Part shown: one piece after another, positions 19,992 to 31,240 of the stretch
Layout of the letters: every line of letters begins with the position of its first letter
Numbering within the stretch: position 1 is the first letter of the stretch
Assembly: GCA_034698045.1 (NCBI GenBank)
Contig: JAQGAU010000167.1
Coordinates: 1-36,538, forward strand
Origin: Paramacrobiotus richtersi
Taxonomy: Eukaryota; Tardigrada; Eutardigrada; Parachela; Macrobiotidae
DNA length: 36,538 nucleotides
Direction of reading: 5' to 3'
Notes under the pieces: generated by a model
The model's database searches: none
What the model saw: the letters and a program-made list of their open reading frames with translations, nothing else
What the model was told of the DNA's origin: nothing
Program-made: the position numbers and the translations under genes

Positions 19992-20604
19992 TACTTCGAC
20001 ACAGGCCGTAGCATATGGCACATTTTTTACGGATTACAGGATATGGAACCCTTGCCCCCAATGCTTTTGCAGCAGGGGGAAAGCATATTAACGTGGGGGA
20101 AATCACTGTGTTAGCACAAAACCCATCTTCGCCACGCCACGCTTTTTGTGCCTTGAAATCTGTCAAAACTGAAACACTTCCCGTTCGTTTCATCCTGAGT
20201 CAATCTGGATCCTTCATCGTACTTAGCATGGATCCTTACGGCAGGAGGCAGAACCGTTGAAAGTTGTGCCCGTAGAAACGCACGGTTTCCGCAAACGCGT
20301 CGAATATCCTTCAGCGGCAATGAAACGGGACTTGTTTGATATCATAATTCTCAGCACATTTTTCGCTTTCTTTTGGCCCATCGTTGGGCCAGATTGACTC
20401 AGGATGAACGAACGGGAAGTGTTTCAGTTTTGACAGATTTCAAGGCACAAAAAGCGTGGCGTGGCGAAGATGGGTTTTGTGCTAACACAGTGATTTCCCC
20501 CACGGTTATATGCTTTCCCCCTGCTGCAAAAGCATTGGGGGCAAGGGTTCCATATCCCGTGATCCGTAAAAAATGTGTCATATGCTACGGCCTGTGTCGA
20601 AGTA
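19992..20604. repeat. Fold-back element, ~217-bp arms
   Basis: Left arm 19992-20208 and right arm 20389-20604 are nearly identical in inverted orientation, around a 180-bp unique centre. Both arms contain GCCCCCAATGCTTTTGCAG, TCACTGTGTTAGCACAAAAC (or its reverse complement) and CATCCTGAGTCAATCTGG. Both strands therefore show the same open stretch (VLTDFKAQKAWRGEDGFCAN), which is a mirror effect of the palindrome. The few differences suggest a young element. The CCCCCAATGCTTT core also occurs in the fold-back at 13.2-13.9 kb. Confidence 0.85.
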
Positions 20605-20958
20605 TGGCAACTGGAGACACCAAACCGGAAATAACTGCTACGTACTGTAGGAACCGGAGTCCTACGGTTAATGTCGGATTCTCTTACAAGTGAAAAGCTG
20701 ATTAAAGTGCAAGAAAAGCAATTATTTCAGCAGATCCCCCGTGCAGTTATAAAACGTTTATCCCATACGGGATTAAGACTTCCGCGCTGATTTAAACCAA
20801 GCTTTGCTAGAATTCTACGTGATTTTGTACTCGTTGCTGGCAAAGTAACGTGTCGCAGCTAGCGTTAAGAACGTCTGCTGCAGTTAAAACTGGTTATTAA
20901 ATACTGGAACCGAAACTGCCGGTTCGGCAATAATACACTTTCCGAAATTCCAGCCAAA
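20605..20958. other. 5' flank of the GPCR pseudogene
   Basis: No gene or clear signal; presumed old promoter region. Confidence 0.4.
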
Positions 20959-21996
20959 ATGTCTAACAGTACGTTATATCCAAGCGCTAGTAGTGATGCC
21001 GCATACCGGTTTGCGACTGGCTGTGTGCAAGTAGTTTATCTCCTGGGAGCACTCGGGTGCAATCTGCTCGTTCTCGTCGTTTTCTTGTCGGACAACCGCG
21101 TGATCACATCCTTCAACACCTTATCGAACACCTACTGTACTACTGTACTCTCCCGTACACACTGTTCTGGGCATGCGGATCGTTTCCAACTGGCACACGT
21201 TTGCCACAGGATCCACTGTGATCCGCAATCCCTCATGTGTCATTTTCACATCCTGGCTGATAGGGTCGTCGGGCCAGTGTCTACAGCAGGTCATTTCATT
21301 TTCACCGCCAGTCGCCTGTGGGCCGTCACATTTCCCGTGTCCTATCGGGAGCGCCATACGGTGCGGCTGGCCGTGACCGTGTGTGTACTCGTCAGTGCAA
21401 TTGGCCATGCCGCGCGCTTACCGCACTACATCGCCAGAGTAATGGAGCAGTAAAAGTCAGCCGAAATAGTTCAGTGGCATTTGCTTTGAACCTCCTGTCG
21501 GATTCCCATTCAGGCGTTCCCTGAGTTATTCTATGTGGTTACATACTTGTCAACGGCTTGCGCTGTGATTAACATTGGCGCGGTGCCCTGTATTCTTATC
21601 GTGCGAAAGAGACAGCGATATCCAAGAACTATCCATCTTCCCGGTAAGACATCGCACAAATCTTTTCGAACCTTAGCGGTGGTTTTGATGCACTATGTTT
21701 AAATTCCCATGTTATGAATGCCAGCCATAACCGGCAAATGGGTTACTTCCTTGCGAATACATTTTATTATATTATTATTACCAGCTGGAAAACAAGATCA
21801 GCCCTCAGATTTACTTTTACGCTGTTTTGTTTACGCTCATTAAAAACTGTATGACGCTCTTTGTACCAGCGGGAGACAATTGTGCCTGTTTTGCTCGCGC
21901 TCAGTTAGTGCAGTTGTTTGTTCGCAGAGCAAACCGTCGGACAAAGGATACCGGCAGGGCAACAGCAATCCACGCACAAAATTTTACATGTAAATT
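20959..21996 (+). pseudogene. Decayed class A-like GPCR
   Basis: Opposite in strand to its relatives at 7.6-12.5 kb. The first part is well kept: MSNSTLYPSASSDAAY, TM1 CNLLVLVVFLSDNRVITSFN, then a scrambled TM2. TM3-TM4 return as CHFHILADRVVGP and ASRLWAVTFPVSYRERHTVR. In-frame stops follow in ECL2. TM5 is recognisable as SCRIPIQAFPELFYVVTYLS. The ancestral donor survives at 21644 (CCCG|GTAAGA), and an acceptor-like TTGTTTGTTCGCAG precedes 21928, where EQTVGQRIPAGQQQSTHKI matches the start of exon 2 in the intact genes. TM6 and TM7 are missing. At least three frame disruptions plus the loss of the 3' end make this a dead copy. Confidence 0.8.
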
Positions 21997-24073
21997 GTAA
22001 AAAAATCACATGTAGCGATGCTAACGAAATGTCGAATGTTTGTACCTCTGAAGTAGTACTCACGTGTGCGACTAACGACCTTACTCTGTATCATCACAAA
22101 ATCGCCTACCACTTTGAAATCAGCATTCAAGGGTGAAGGGCGTTGCCGATTCATATTCAGTGAATACTCTGTACCGCATCGCCTGTTTGAAATTACGGTG
22201 AGGTTCTGAATTATCACTGCGCTACGGATGCGAGTCTGCTGTTTGGATTTACGGCAGCATTGGTTTAACGTTCAGCATCATGCAAGGATGAAAGTTCACA
22301 GTACCAGCATCATGTTTCCCTACGTTTATAAATCAAATTCACCGATCTTTGTTTGCAGTTTCACTCAACTTTGAAGCTGCTGTACAAAGACTCGTATTTA
22401 TGATAATAATTGTCACGTCTTGACTCGGGACCATAACAATAATGAAACAAATTGAGTATCTGGCATATCTTACAGGACAGTGCAGATAGGTACTGGGGTA
22501 ATCTTTTGTTCCAGTCAGTTGTTGCCACTGTTCTAAGTGTGCTTAATCACCTCAAGCATTTCCTCTGGGCTTCTGTGTCAGTGAAAAAAGAGAAAACGGA
22601 AATGGGTTTCTTGTCAAACAAAGTGCCATACGCATACAGGCGAACGACGCATAATCAGACGGTCATCAGAACGTAGTCCGGAAAGTCATGTCGAATGTAC
22701 TGTATGTACACGGCAAAAGGTTCAGAATAATATCAAATGTGGCTAATCATCGAACTAAAGCCACTTGCGCTGCTGTAATATTACGTACTACGGTATATCG
22801 TTTCCGGATTAATTATATTTCTTAACTCAGCTGACCGGAATTCTACCCAAGCGTCTTCTTCCTTACCCCTATTTGCGCTCACTTTCTGTTAATATTATCC
22901 GCATCGTTTAAGGCAATTGAAGCGCTCAATGCAGCTTTTTTTATATATTGCCGATCATGATCATGGCTGGCCGGACACTGGCTGGCCATCAAACAACCGT
23001 CAAGCGAAGTTGCATGTGTAAACGCCGAAAGTTGCTAAAACGCGACATTGGACCCAGACCGAACTGGTTCCAGATATGGAAAGAGCGGCTGTGAAACAGT
23101 TTCGCATCTGACATACTTATCAGAATCGCGTTGCATGCAGTTTTTCGCAATCCAGCTGAATTCGATCAGCTGCGACTTCGGCAATAGTGTGCAGTTTCAG
23201 TAACAAATCAAGTGCTATTTAAACAATTTATGCAAAGTCACTAATTGTCTAAACGCAAATACTCCAATTTTTGTTACCGAAAAAATTTATTCTGATTCAA
23301 AATTTATGGGACAAAATGCGCACCAACGCACGTAAATTCACGCTTCTTGCGCGGATTACTTCATCGAGACAGAAAGAAGTAGCGCTGGCGGACAGATCTG
23401 TCGTTCCGGCATGTCTTTGATGTAGCGACGTGCTGTAGTATTTTTGAGACTGAACTGACCGCAACATTGTACTTAGCAACTGTACGTGGGATACCGGCGC
23501 GAGACGAACCCCCATGTGCGTTTATTTTAAACATAGCGTAAGCTTCTCTGTACGTGTATCTGCCTACGTTATGAATAGTTTGTACAAGATACCGCTGTTA
23601 CAGCAGGCTGTCTATTATCACCGGACACCGAGTGTATGATCCACGTAAGCAATATTATCGCAGGTGGGTAAAAATCTCATGCTACGTTGCCGGGTCAACG
23701 TACCAAGTTACTACTGACACGAAGAAAGCGGCAAAAGCAGAAATTCATCAATCGCGTTTCCGCATGTTGGTCATAGAAGCGGATGTACACTGATAGATTT
23801 TTCTGTGGTGTCTCGCGCCTGCGGCTAGCCGCGCCGCCTGCCGTAGCATCGGTGTGTCATCATCTTTAGCTTTTCAAGTTTTCAACGTCCACTACACGAA
23901 AATATTAATTTTATTCGTTTGATAAAGTGCAGCACTCACACCGCCGAATCTTGTTTCATTACGCAGGAGAAAGTGTAGGGCTTGCATGCTATTTGGCTGA
24001 CTGGGACATCTTTCAAGACGGTTGTTCAGTTTTTTTGTTGGTCAAGCTGATTAGTTCTTATCCGATCAAAAAA
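21997..24073. other. Intergenic, no gene recognised
   Basis: About 2 kb with only short unsupported open frames on both strands. It probably includes the deleted 3' part of the GPCR pseudogene at one end and the promoter of the secreted CUB gene at the other. No repeats or RNA genes stand out. Confidence 0.45.
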
Positions 24074-27000
24074 ATGGTTAGGATAACCTGTCCATTGCTG
24101 TCGTTCCTCTATCTACTTTCTTGGACAATCGGTCAAAATGTGAACATTCTACCAATGGGACGATTCCGTTGGGTCACACCGATCCCCAACAGCGGACAGA
24201 ATGTCCTCTCCACTACCTCCCCAGCCCTGTCAATACTCCAGTTAGTGGGACGATTCCAGGTGGACAGTGCACTGCCTCCTGGTGTGGATGCCGCCGCCGT
24301 GGCGGCACAGGAAGCTGCCATCCTTTCCTTCATAAGTTCTTGTCCAAGGCAGACTATACTAGCCGGTCTTCGTTGTCCGTGTTCGGGGTTCGGCGCTCGG
24401 TGCGCCGATCCGCTATCTGTCTGCAATCTCGAGAACAAATGCACGTGCGATGGAAGTCTCGGTTATGCAGACCGGACTGGGTTAAAATGCGTGGCATACG
24501 CCACCACGACAGCCAGGTACGGCGTCCGCAGTGGGTGGCTGCCTCTATTATGGATAAAATCCACGTTAGGACTTACGATTAGTACGTGTTTGCGTTTTTC
24601 TTTGAGCTCTGAAGTTAATACACTACAGCAGTGATCACTAAGGCTTTATAAAATCATAACTTTTTATGGTATAGGTGGTACGAAATAAAAATTCGCCCTG
24701 TGCAGTAGAGGGCTGATACTTACGTTCAGGCGGTTTAAACTACAGTAACTGTCACAGATTCAGCTAATAATGGCTGCTCAGACTAGAACAACAACAACAA
24801 TAAATAACAACGTATTCTGTGGCTGCTGAATGAGGCATGTTGCTCCATGCTCGCCTGTATTAGCGCCGCTTACCGACCAGAAAGAGTATTTTTAGTTCTG
24901 CTCAAAAATTACAACGTATGGGTCAATAATATTATTTAAGAAATTCTGAGTTACTGAGACTTTTATTGACCATTGGCCAGCCGGTGCGGGGTTTCGTCCT
25001 CTTGGAATGAGTAGGCTTGTCGTCGCGCGTTTATGAATTTTAGAAAGGCCTGCAAATGATTCGGGTATTCGGAATTAGAATGTCCAGGTAATGTTTGATT
25101 GGTTATTCAGTGGCATGGCTGTTCTGGTCATCGTACTGACCATTGGTCATTCAGACCAAGATATTTGCTTCCGTGTTACCTGATGGCGCCCGGTGGGTTA
25201 CTTTTCGGTCACATTAATAAGAATTACAACTACTTACCTGGGTACCAATGATGCGTCCTCTGTACTATTGCAGCACAACGACAACCAGGACAACAGTTCG
25301 TACTACGACAACAACAACTACACCGACTACTACGACATCTACCACTACCAGCACGACGGCCGACCCGACAATAGTGTACACTAGTAAGCAAACAATTCTT
25401 GTACAAATCAATTTTATCGTGATTATAAGCATGGATGTACTTACGATTATCACTATAGACTGATTGTAAGTACTCGTAAAACTTCCAGAACTCACCGCGA
25501 TTTTTGTTATCATAATCACATAATTTACATCTGAGACTCTTTTAGTAGTTGTAACCTGGCGACGCTCACATTTAAACAAGGGCTTCGTTTTCGATATCTT
25601 GAAAATAATTGGGCGCACGCAATCTCGTGATCACGTTTGTAACGTCAAGTATGCCCCCCGCCACAATGTCCCCCGGACATTATTCTTGCCGGGTCCCCTT
25701 TGTAATTATAGCAAAACGTGTGGCTCCTGCGCCGGCTTGGTGAAACGAAGGACTTACGAGAGAAGGATCGGTGTAACCACGCCAAGTTCAGCCCGAATAC
25801 TGTGGGTGTTACTGCGGGCAACACCTTACAAAGGTGTCATTGTTGTCGGCCGTGTTGGAAGTCCGGCGACATCATTGCTGGTAGTGTTAGAGGTGGGGAA
25901 ACATTGTTGCCGGCAGTGTTGGAAGAAATGGGACATTGTTGCCAGCAGTGCTGTTTTATTCTGCGGTCTTGGACACGCAGTACTTTGCGTAACGTTATTC
26001 CGCGGCCGTGTTTCCGTTCCGGGAATTCAACTTTTCGTGGCTCTGGTCCTGGATATTTTTACCGGAAAATTATCTCCCCGGGACGGAAACTCTGCAGTGG
26101 GAATAATGTTACGGCCCGTTCAACTTGCTCCGAACAACAGCGGAAAAGTACTCAATCAAATTTCCCGCTTGATCCGCAACTGGTTCCATCCTTGTCGAAA
26201 AAGATATGACGAAGGTCGACTCAGGGAAGCGAAAGGATACCCAATTGTGGATAAATTTTTGGAGGGGAAATCCAAGTATGAAAAATTGCAAATCCTGGAT
26301 ATTTTGGTTACGTTGACATTGTTTTGAAAAACGGTTTCGCTACTGTCGGCCGAGTCCGGCTAGCATCTTCTTTGATAGCGTTCCCGTAATCCCCACATGA
26401 CCGGCAGTAATGTGAGCCGATTCTGGCATCTCCGGCAGTAATGTCCACTCCTCACAAGTCCGTCCCTCTACTCGCGGTACTACCGGCAATAATGTCCCCT
26501 TACTTCTAACACTCCCGGCAAATAATGTCGCTCAGGTCCAAAACTAAAGGCAATAATTTTCGTGTATTGCGTACACAAACTCACCGAGGTGTTTGGCTCT
26601 GCTTGCAAGTCTTTACGTGGTTAGCAATTCAAGCCCCCATCGTTAAGAGCTTTTTGCAACGTGTTTTCATGGCTGATCACGGTCCAGCGCCAGAGAGGAG
26701 AACAACCAGTTTGGCGAGTAACTAGGAAAAAACAAAACAACAAGAGGGTGGAACTACTGTACACTTTCATTAACTGCTCATGTGGGCGCAGGATGTTCGT
26801 GGAAGGCATCCACAGTACTTGTTTCTAGAATGTAATATGTAAACCAAATTACTAAGCGAACGCACCTCCTTATCGAATATAAAAGGGACATTTTTCATCA
26901 AAGGCCGTTTAAATCGAAGGCCAAATTGTTTACATCGTCCAGAAGGCAGTGAATAAAAATTTTAACCGCTGAAACCGGATGCATCAAAATTCTCTGTGAG

Positions 27001-27658
27001 CAACTAACATTCAAATAATTTGATGAAACGAGACTTAGTCGCCCTGACTTTTGACCAAGCGGATTTTAGCACTCAAAAGATTTTGTCGAGTCTTGGTTTA
27101 AGAAAGTCAAGTGGTTTCAGTTGTCAAAACTCCAAAGCTGGAGGACCCATGCCTATCCGTGCCTCTAAACAGCATTTCCGCCTCTAAACCGATAGAGTTT
27201 CGTAATATCGGCTTTCCTGGCAGCACGGATGTTGAACTGGAGTGCGATATACCTGAGTTCAAACCGCCGCCTGGTAAAAAGCTAAAGGTACAGCACTGAT
27301 GTTGTTTTTAAAACTCTATCACTTAACACCGTGCACTGAACTGCTTTCCAGATCGAGTTTCTGGATTTCAAACTGATTTCGGTACGACGCACTCTGATTA
27401 CAGCGGAAACTACTAACAATAGTGATTTGTAAAATTCAGGACCGCGCTCCGGATGGTGATTGCAATTATCCGCACATTGCCCTTGATGGGGCCAAAAGCT
27501 ATGATAGATATTGCACTGATCCGCCTCCTCGTCCCCTGACTGTGACCCTTGGCACTGACGTCGCAATGGTAAGCATTCCAAGTCACTATGCCCAGTTTTT
27601 TGAAGGAGCACAGCTTCGAATTCTGAGATGGAAACTATTTACTCCGTTCTGTGAATAA
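24074..27658 (+). CDS. Secreted Cys-rich / Thr-linker / CUB protein
   Basis: Five exons: 24074-24516, 25274-25383, 27121-27287, 27352-27381, 27440-27658. All introns are GT-AG and phases agree (2, 1, 0, 0), giving 322 residues. I start at 24074 (AAAAATGG context) because a signal peptide follows (MVRITCPLLSFLYLLSWTIG). Residues 90-139 hold an EB/EGF-like Cys cluster (CPC...CADPLSVC...CTCDG...C). Exon 2 is almost pure Thr (linker 148-184). Exons 3-5 make a four-Cys CUB domain: EDPC, ELEC, the strand IEFLDFKLIS on a 30-nt micro-exon, GDCNYP, DRYC. No membrane helix is seen, so it is likely secreted. Intron 4 has a perfect TACTAAC branch site. Joining exon 2 to exon 3 across 1.7 kb is the weakest step; two genes are possible. 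Confidence 0.7.
25660..26540. repeat. Repeat cluster with inverted subterminal motifs
   Basis: At least five variants of GACATTATTGCCGG read in one direction lie between about 25664 and 25945 (for example GACATTATTCTTGCCGGG, AACATTGTTGCCGGCAG, GACATTGTTGCCAGCAG). At least four read in the opposite direction lie between about 26398 and 26530 (CCGGCAGTAATGTCC, CCGGCAATAATGTCC, CCGGCAAATAATGTCG). This mirror arrangement is typical of non-autonomous DNA transposons with subterminal repeats. The long open frame across it (25599-26327) is mostly repeat. It lies inside the inferred long intron of the secreted CUB gene. Confidence 0.6.
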
Positions 27659-29394
27659 TTACGGCAACCGGTTACCGTGCTTTCGAAACACGAATAGTTC
27701 GTCATTTTGTTCGAAGAAAATTTCGAGTGCATAATACTGTTCATAACTGATAAGGGACTCCTACGACTTGTGACACGCGAATCGGCTTGAAAGTTAAAAA
27801 TTGACACACGAATGAATAACACTAGTAGGTCCATTTTCATAAACAAACCCGTACTGGATGGCACGAATCCGGGGTAGTCCCCAGGTTCGTTACATGGCGG
27901 AGGGGGAAAGGCAAAAAAAGCGGGTTTTTGTTGTTACATAACACTTACATCGCGCGATGACTCGAACCTCGCGCATGAAGTTTCTACCAGAAACTGAAGA
28001 TGTAAAGCAAAAACGACAGACACACAAGGTTTATAATTTACCAACATTCGTCAATATCAACCATATTGACAAATATTGACTGGTGACATTGTTTTCATGC
28101 GTACTTTCTTATACAGGGCCTGGCTTTCGATATATCTAGTGTCACGGTTCCCTACAAATTCCGGATTCGATTCAGTGTTGTTGACTAAGTGAATCACAAT
28201 GGCGGTGCAGGATCTTGCGGCGAATTTCTTGCTAAGCCTTTACATGGTATGGATAAGTAAGATTTTTGCTGTTTGTACAATTCTGACCTTTTCACTTACA
28301 TGACTAGAGTTTCCCGCATTTCTGGCGCTTAGTAATTCCATGAATATAATTTTGCATTCTTGTTCCCCGGCGGTTTTTTTCTTCTCTCACTGTCTAGCGA
28401 ACTTATGACTAATTAGGTAATCGTACTCCGCTTTGCTGCGATAAAAGACCGAAGCGAACGGACAATAACGAAGGGTATTTTATGGCGCGCATAGAACATG
28501 GGGCACTCCGGATGTGGATATGATACTGATTTGATTTCACCAATATTATGGCACTTGTAATGTTAGTAGTTTTGCGTACCTTATAAATATGCCACACAAT
28601 TACTAAAATGCCTTTTCGATATGGTATAACATAAGCATAAATCATGACGTACAACAAGACAGAACTAGAAAGCATAAATCGTGCAGCTGCTGCATTTATT
28701 ATTCCTGCACTGCAGCATAGTGCGAGTTTTAGAAATTATAATCAGGCATACCGCAATGCTAAACTTTCTGAGTGGATGACGGAGCGTAATATTTCGGCGG
28801 AACTGTAAACTGCAATACATAAATCACAGAACACGTGCAGACGTGCAGTGACCACAAATTTCAATACCCCAGCTTCACATACATACTCCGGATAGACACC
28901 CCGGATACTCCTATAGAAACTATAGAAACTCCGGATACAAGCCCAGACTTGCTAGGCGTCACTGCTTGGCAGTGGCGTATTTAGAGCCAAATTAAGGGGC
29001 GTCATGAACCCTGGAGTCTCCAAATGAAATAGCGAAAATAAAGCGCTACTCTGTATCTAAGCTGCAGTTCGAACCGGCAACAATGATCCTCTCGGCACTA
29101 ACGTCCCTGTCGACAATAATGTCTCCCTCGGCAGTAAAACCCCCCGCGGATCCGGTCAATAAACGATCCAACAGGAGATTGTTTGCGGCAAAACTGCCCT
29201 CCTACCTCCCTCCAAACGATTGCATATTTTCCATACAATAATGCAATATCCTCCAGTCCTTAATTTAGTACATAGGGACGGTTTTCACGTCGGCAGTTTA
29301 GGAACACCAGCTTATTCCCTAATTCTTGATACCATCAAACCACTGAGAAAGTGACTTGGAGAAGTAAGAAAAGATGCTGCAAAACACTTCCTCA
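27659..29394. other. Intergenic with scattered repeat traces
   Basis: A 55-codon plus-strand frame at 28645-28809 (MTYNKTELESINRAAAAFII...) might be a LINE scrap, but I cannot confirm it. Short tandem pieces of CTCCGGATA and ATAGAAACT lie at about 28885-28940. A small cluster of the CGGCAATAATGTC motif lies at 29073-29165, as in the repeat cluster at 25.7-26.5 kb. Confidence 0.4.
29073..29165. repeat. Second cluster of the CGGCAATAATGTC motif
   Basis: Four or five degenerate copies in one orientation: CCGGCAACAATGATCC, TCGGCACTAACGTCC, TCGACAATAATGTCTCC, TCGGCAGTAAAACC. They match the right-hand half of the cluster at 26.4-26.5 kb, so this looks like one end of a related element. Confidence 0.5.
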
Positions 29395-30120
29395 CTAACC
29401 GCAGCTCACGCACAATGTACGCCAACATGCTCTGCGTAAACCGCGTAGCGTGGTCATGAAAATAATGGGGTCCACGATGCTCTGTATAGCACAACACATG
29501 TATAGAACCGAAAAGGTTTCGGTAGAGAATGTTCGGGATATTGAAGTGACAGATAAGTAGAAAGCTGCCGGAAGCATGAAACACGCATAAGATATTGTGC
29601 AAAACGTGAGCGTCCAAAACACGCCGGTTGATTGTCGCTTGGAGATACGGGAATCTGTAAAGAAAAAGTCTGGTCAAAACGTCAGAAGCAAACGCAGCCT
29701 ACGGTACTGATCGTTTTGGGGCATATTTAAACATACCTGCAGATGACCTTTCGGCATGTGCAACTAACCGCTTATTTTGACGGTATTTGTAAAAGGTCAT
29801 GGGATAAATCAGTACAATCGACAACTCCACCAACAAGAACACGACACCAGTAACGCGGACGGTCATTTCTGCAGCGACGTTTCCCGGGACATTTAACTTG
29901 CACACATAGTTTTGACTGGCGATACTCTGTCCCAGGATGGCTCTTACAGCCACAGCGGGAAGCAGGACCAAATGCGCCGTAAAACATCCCAGAACGCACA
30001 GCAACACAGCACAGCGATTATTGTGATTCGTGTTGTAATGGACAGGAAACACCATGGCCCATAATCGATTGGCTGTGATTAACAACTGGCAGAAAACTTC
30101 CCAGGGATTGAGGACATATA

Positions 30121-31240
30121 CAGTGGTGCTGGGCCAAGTCCGGTCAAACGTGTTTGACGCTGTTCCATCCTCTGTTGCGAATCGTTTAGACTTATAATCA
30201 GCCATTTTCTAGGACAACTTTTCGTTCTCTATCTAACGTATTTCATAAAAGTCAGCTGCCTATTATCCGGTTCTGTAGGAGTCCGTTTGAAGAAGCAGAG
30301 GTAGAGGTCGTTTTTGGTGGTCTTATAAACACCACCTCAGAAACTGCCACAGCATGTACCCAGACACTTGATATGCTGCATTCGACAGAACACAAGCCTG
30401 TCCTTTTCCTGAACTAGAAGCAATTCGCTTAACCACCGAAAGTGCGGGTAGCCGACCCATTGAATTTAGTCTCCCGTAGACTTCTATGTTAAAAAATTTG
30501 AGCCGGAAAAGTCACCATGGATGCACAACAGCAAGTTTTTGGAAACGACCTGCTGATTTATAGAAAGAGTATGACCAGAGCTTGGCAGGAACTGCATCAG
30601 AACAGGCGCGAGATGCCTCACGGGATCGCAGAACAATTTCGAATCTTGGTACGAAAATTATCTGAAGCACGCGATAAAAAGTATGAAGAAAACACGACAG
30701 GAGATTTAAGGTGCAATGTCTTTGGAAATTCTTTGTACAAGTTATTGACTTGAGACCAGACGGATACTTTGGTTCCTCCTCTACAACTTCGTTGCAAAAA
30801 CACCCATGTGCAACCTCATCGGGTGGTATGACAAAGGTCAAACCAACCACTGGTCAAGTTTAACACTACTACTGGGGCAACCGCCCACGGTAGACGAAGA
30901 ATGGCTCAAAGTGAGTTTTTCTTGCTTTTCGCAAAAACAGGAAAGAAAATTCTTTCAAATAAACGTAAGATAGCAGAAAACTAAAGATTCTGTAATATTA
31001 GAGGAATTATTTTCCCAGTTTTGAGAAAGGGCAGAGCACGAATTAGACCTGGTTTTGAACCTGTGTTATTCGAATAAAATTTGTAGAAAATTCCAGCCAC
31101 GTGATAAAACCAAACTTTCTACCGTGCTGGATAGCAGAATGAATGGTCGTCTGGAATCCGTTAGAAAAGAAGCTGTGAGGCTTCATGGTAGGCAATGGGA
31201 GGGGCCAAACCGGTTAACCGGACTTGGCCCAGCACCACTG
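30121..31240. mobile_element. 1,120-bp TIR DNA transposon, TA target site
   Basis: The ends are perfect 24-bp inverted repeats beginning CAGTGGTGCTGGGCCAAGTC, with weaker pairing for about 12 bp more. TA flanks each side (30119-30120 and 31241-31242). Removing the element and one TA restores the receptor frame exactly, while a 4-bp duplication would not, so the target site is TA. That fits the IS630/Tc1/mariner group, known for TA duplication; no DDE/D transposase is visible, so it is non-autonomous. It carries a 78-codon open frame of unknown origin. Confidence 0.85.
30517..30753 (+). CDS. Uncharacterised ORF inside the transposon
   Basis: 78 codons, starting ACCATGGATG (good start context). 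The product is charged and helical in character (MTRAWQELHQNRREMPHGIA, then FRILVRKLSEARDKKY) and has no domain I recognise. A strong donor-like CTTT|GTACAAGT lies near its end, and further open stretches follow downstream (31055-31252, partly in the right TIR). It may be a captured piece of a host gene or a remnant of the parent element's own gene. Whether it is expressed cannot be judged from the sequence. Confidence 0.35.
   Translation: MDAQQQVFGNDLLIYRKSMTRAWQELHQNRREMPHGIAEQFRILVRKLSEARDKKYEENTTGDLRCNVFGNSLYKLLT

Noticed and set aside
20373-20693. Pair of similar open frames on opposite strands (also 19978-20193)
   Set aside because: They are mirror images created by the fold-back element, not two genes.
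25599-26327. Plus-strand open frame of 242 codons
   Set aside because: It crosses the repeat cluster with the GACATTATTGCCGG motif and has no domain. I treat it as chance plus repeat bias; its last ~70 codons could be an element remnant but I cannot support that.
27945-28000. Second tRNA-like B box (GGTTCGAGTCA on the minus strand)
   Set aside because: No A box at proper distance and no cloverleaf; a lone B-box match is expected by chance.
28645-28809. 55-codon frame resembling a LINE tail (LESINRAAAAFI)
   Set aside because: Too short and too weak to assign; no flanking reverse-transcriptase motifs.
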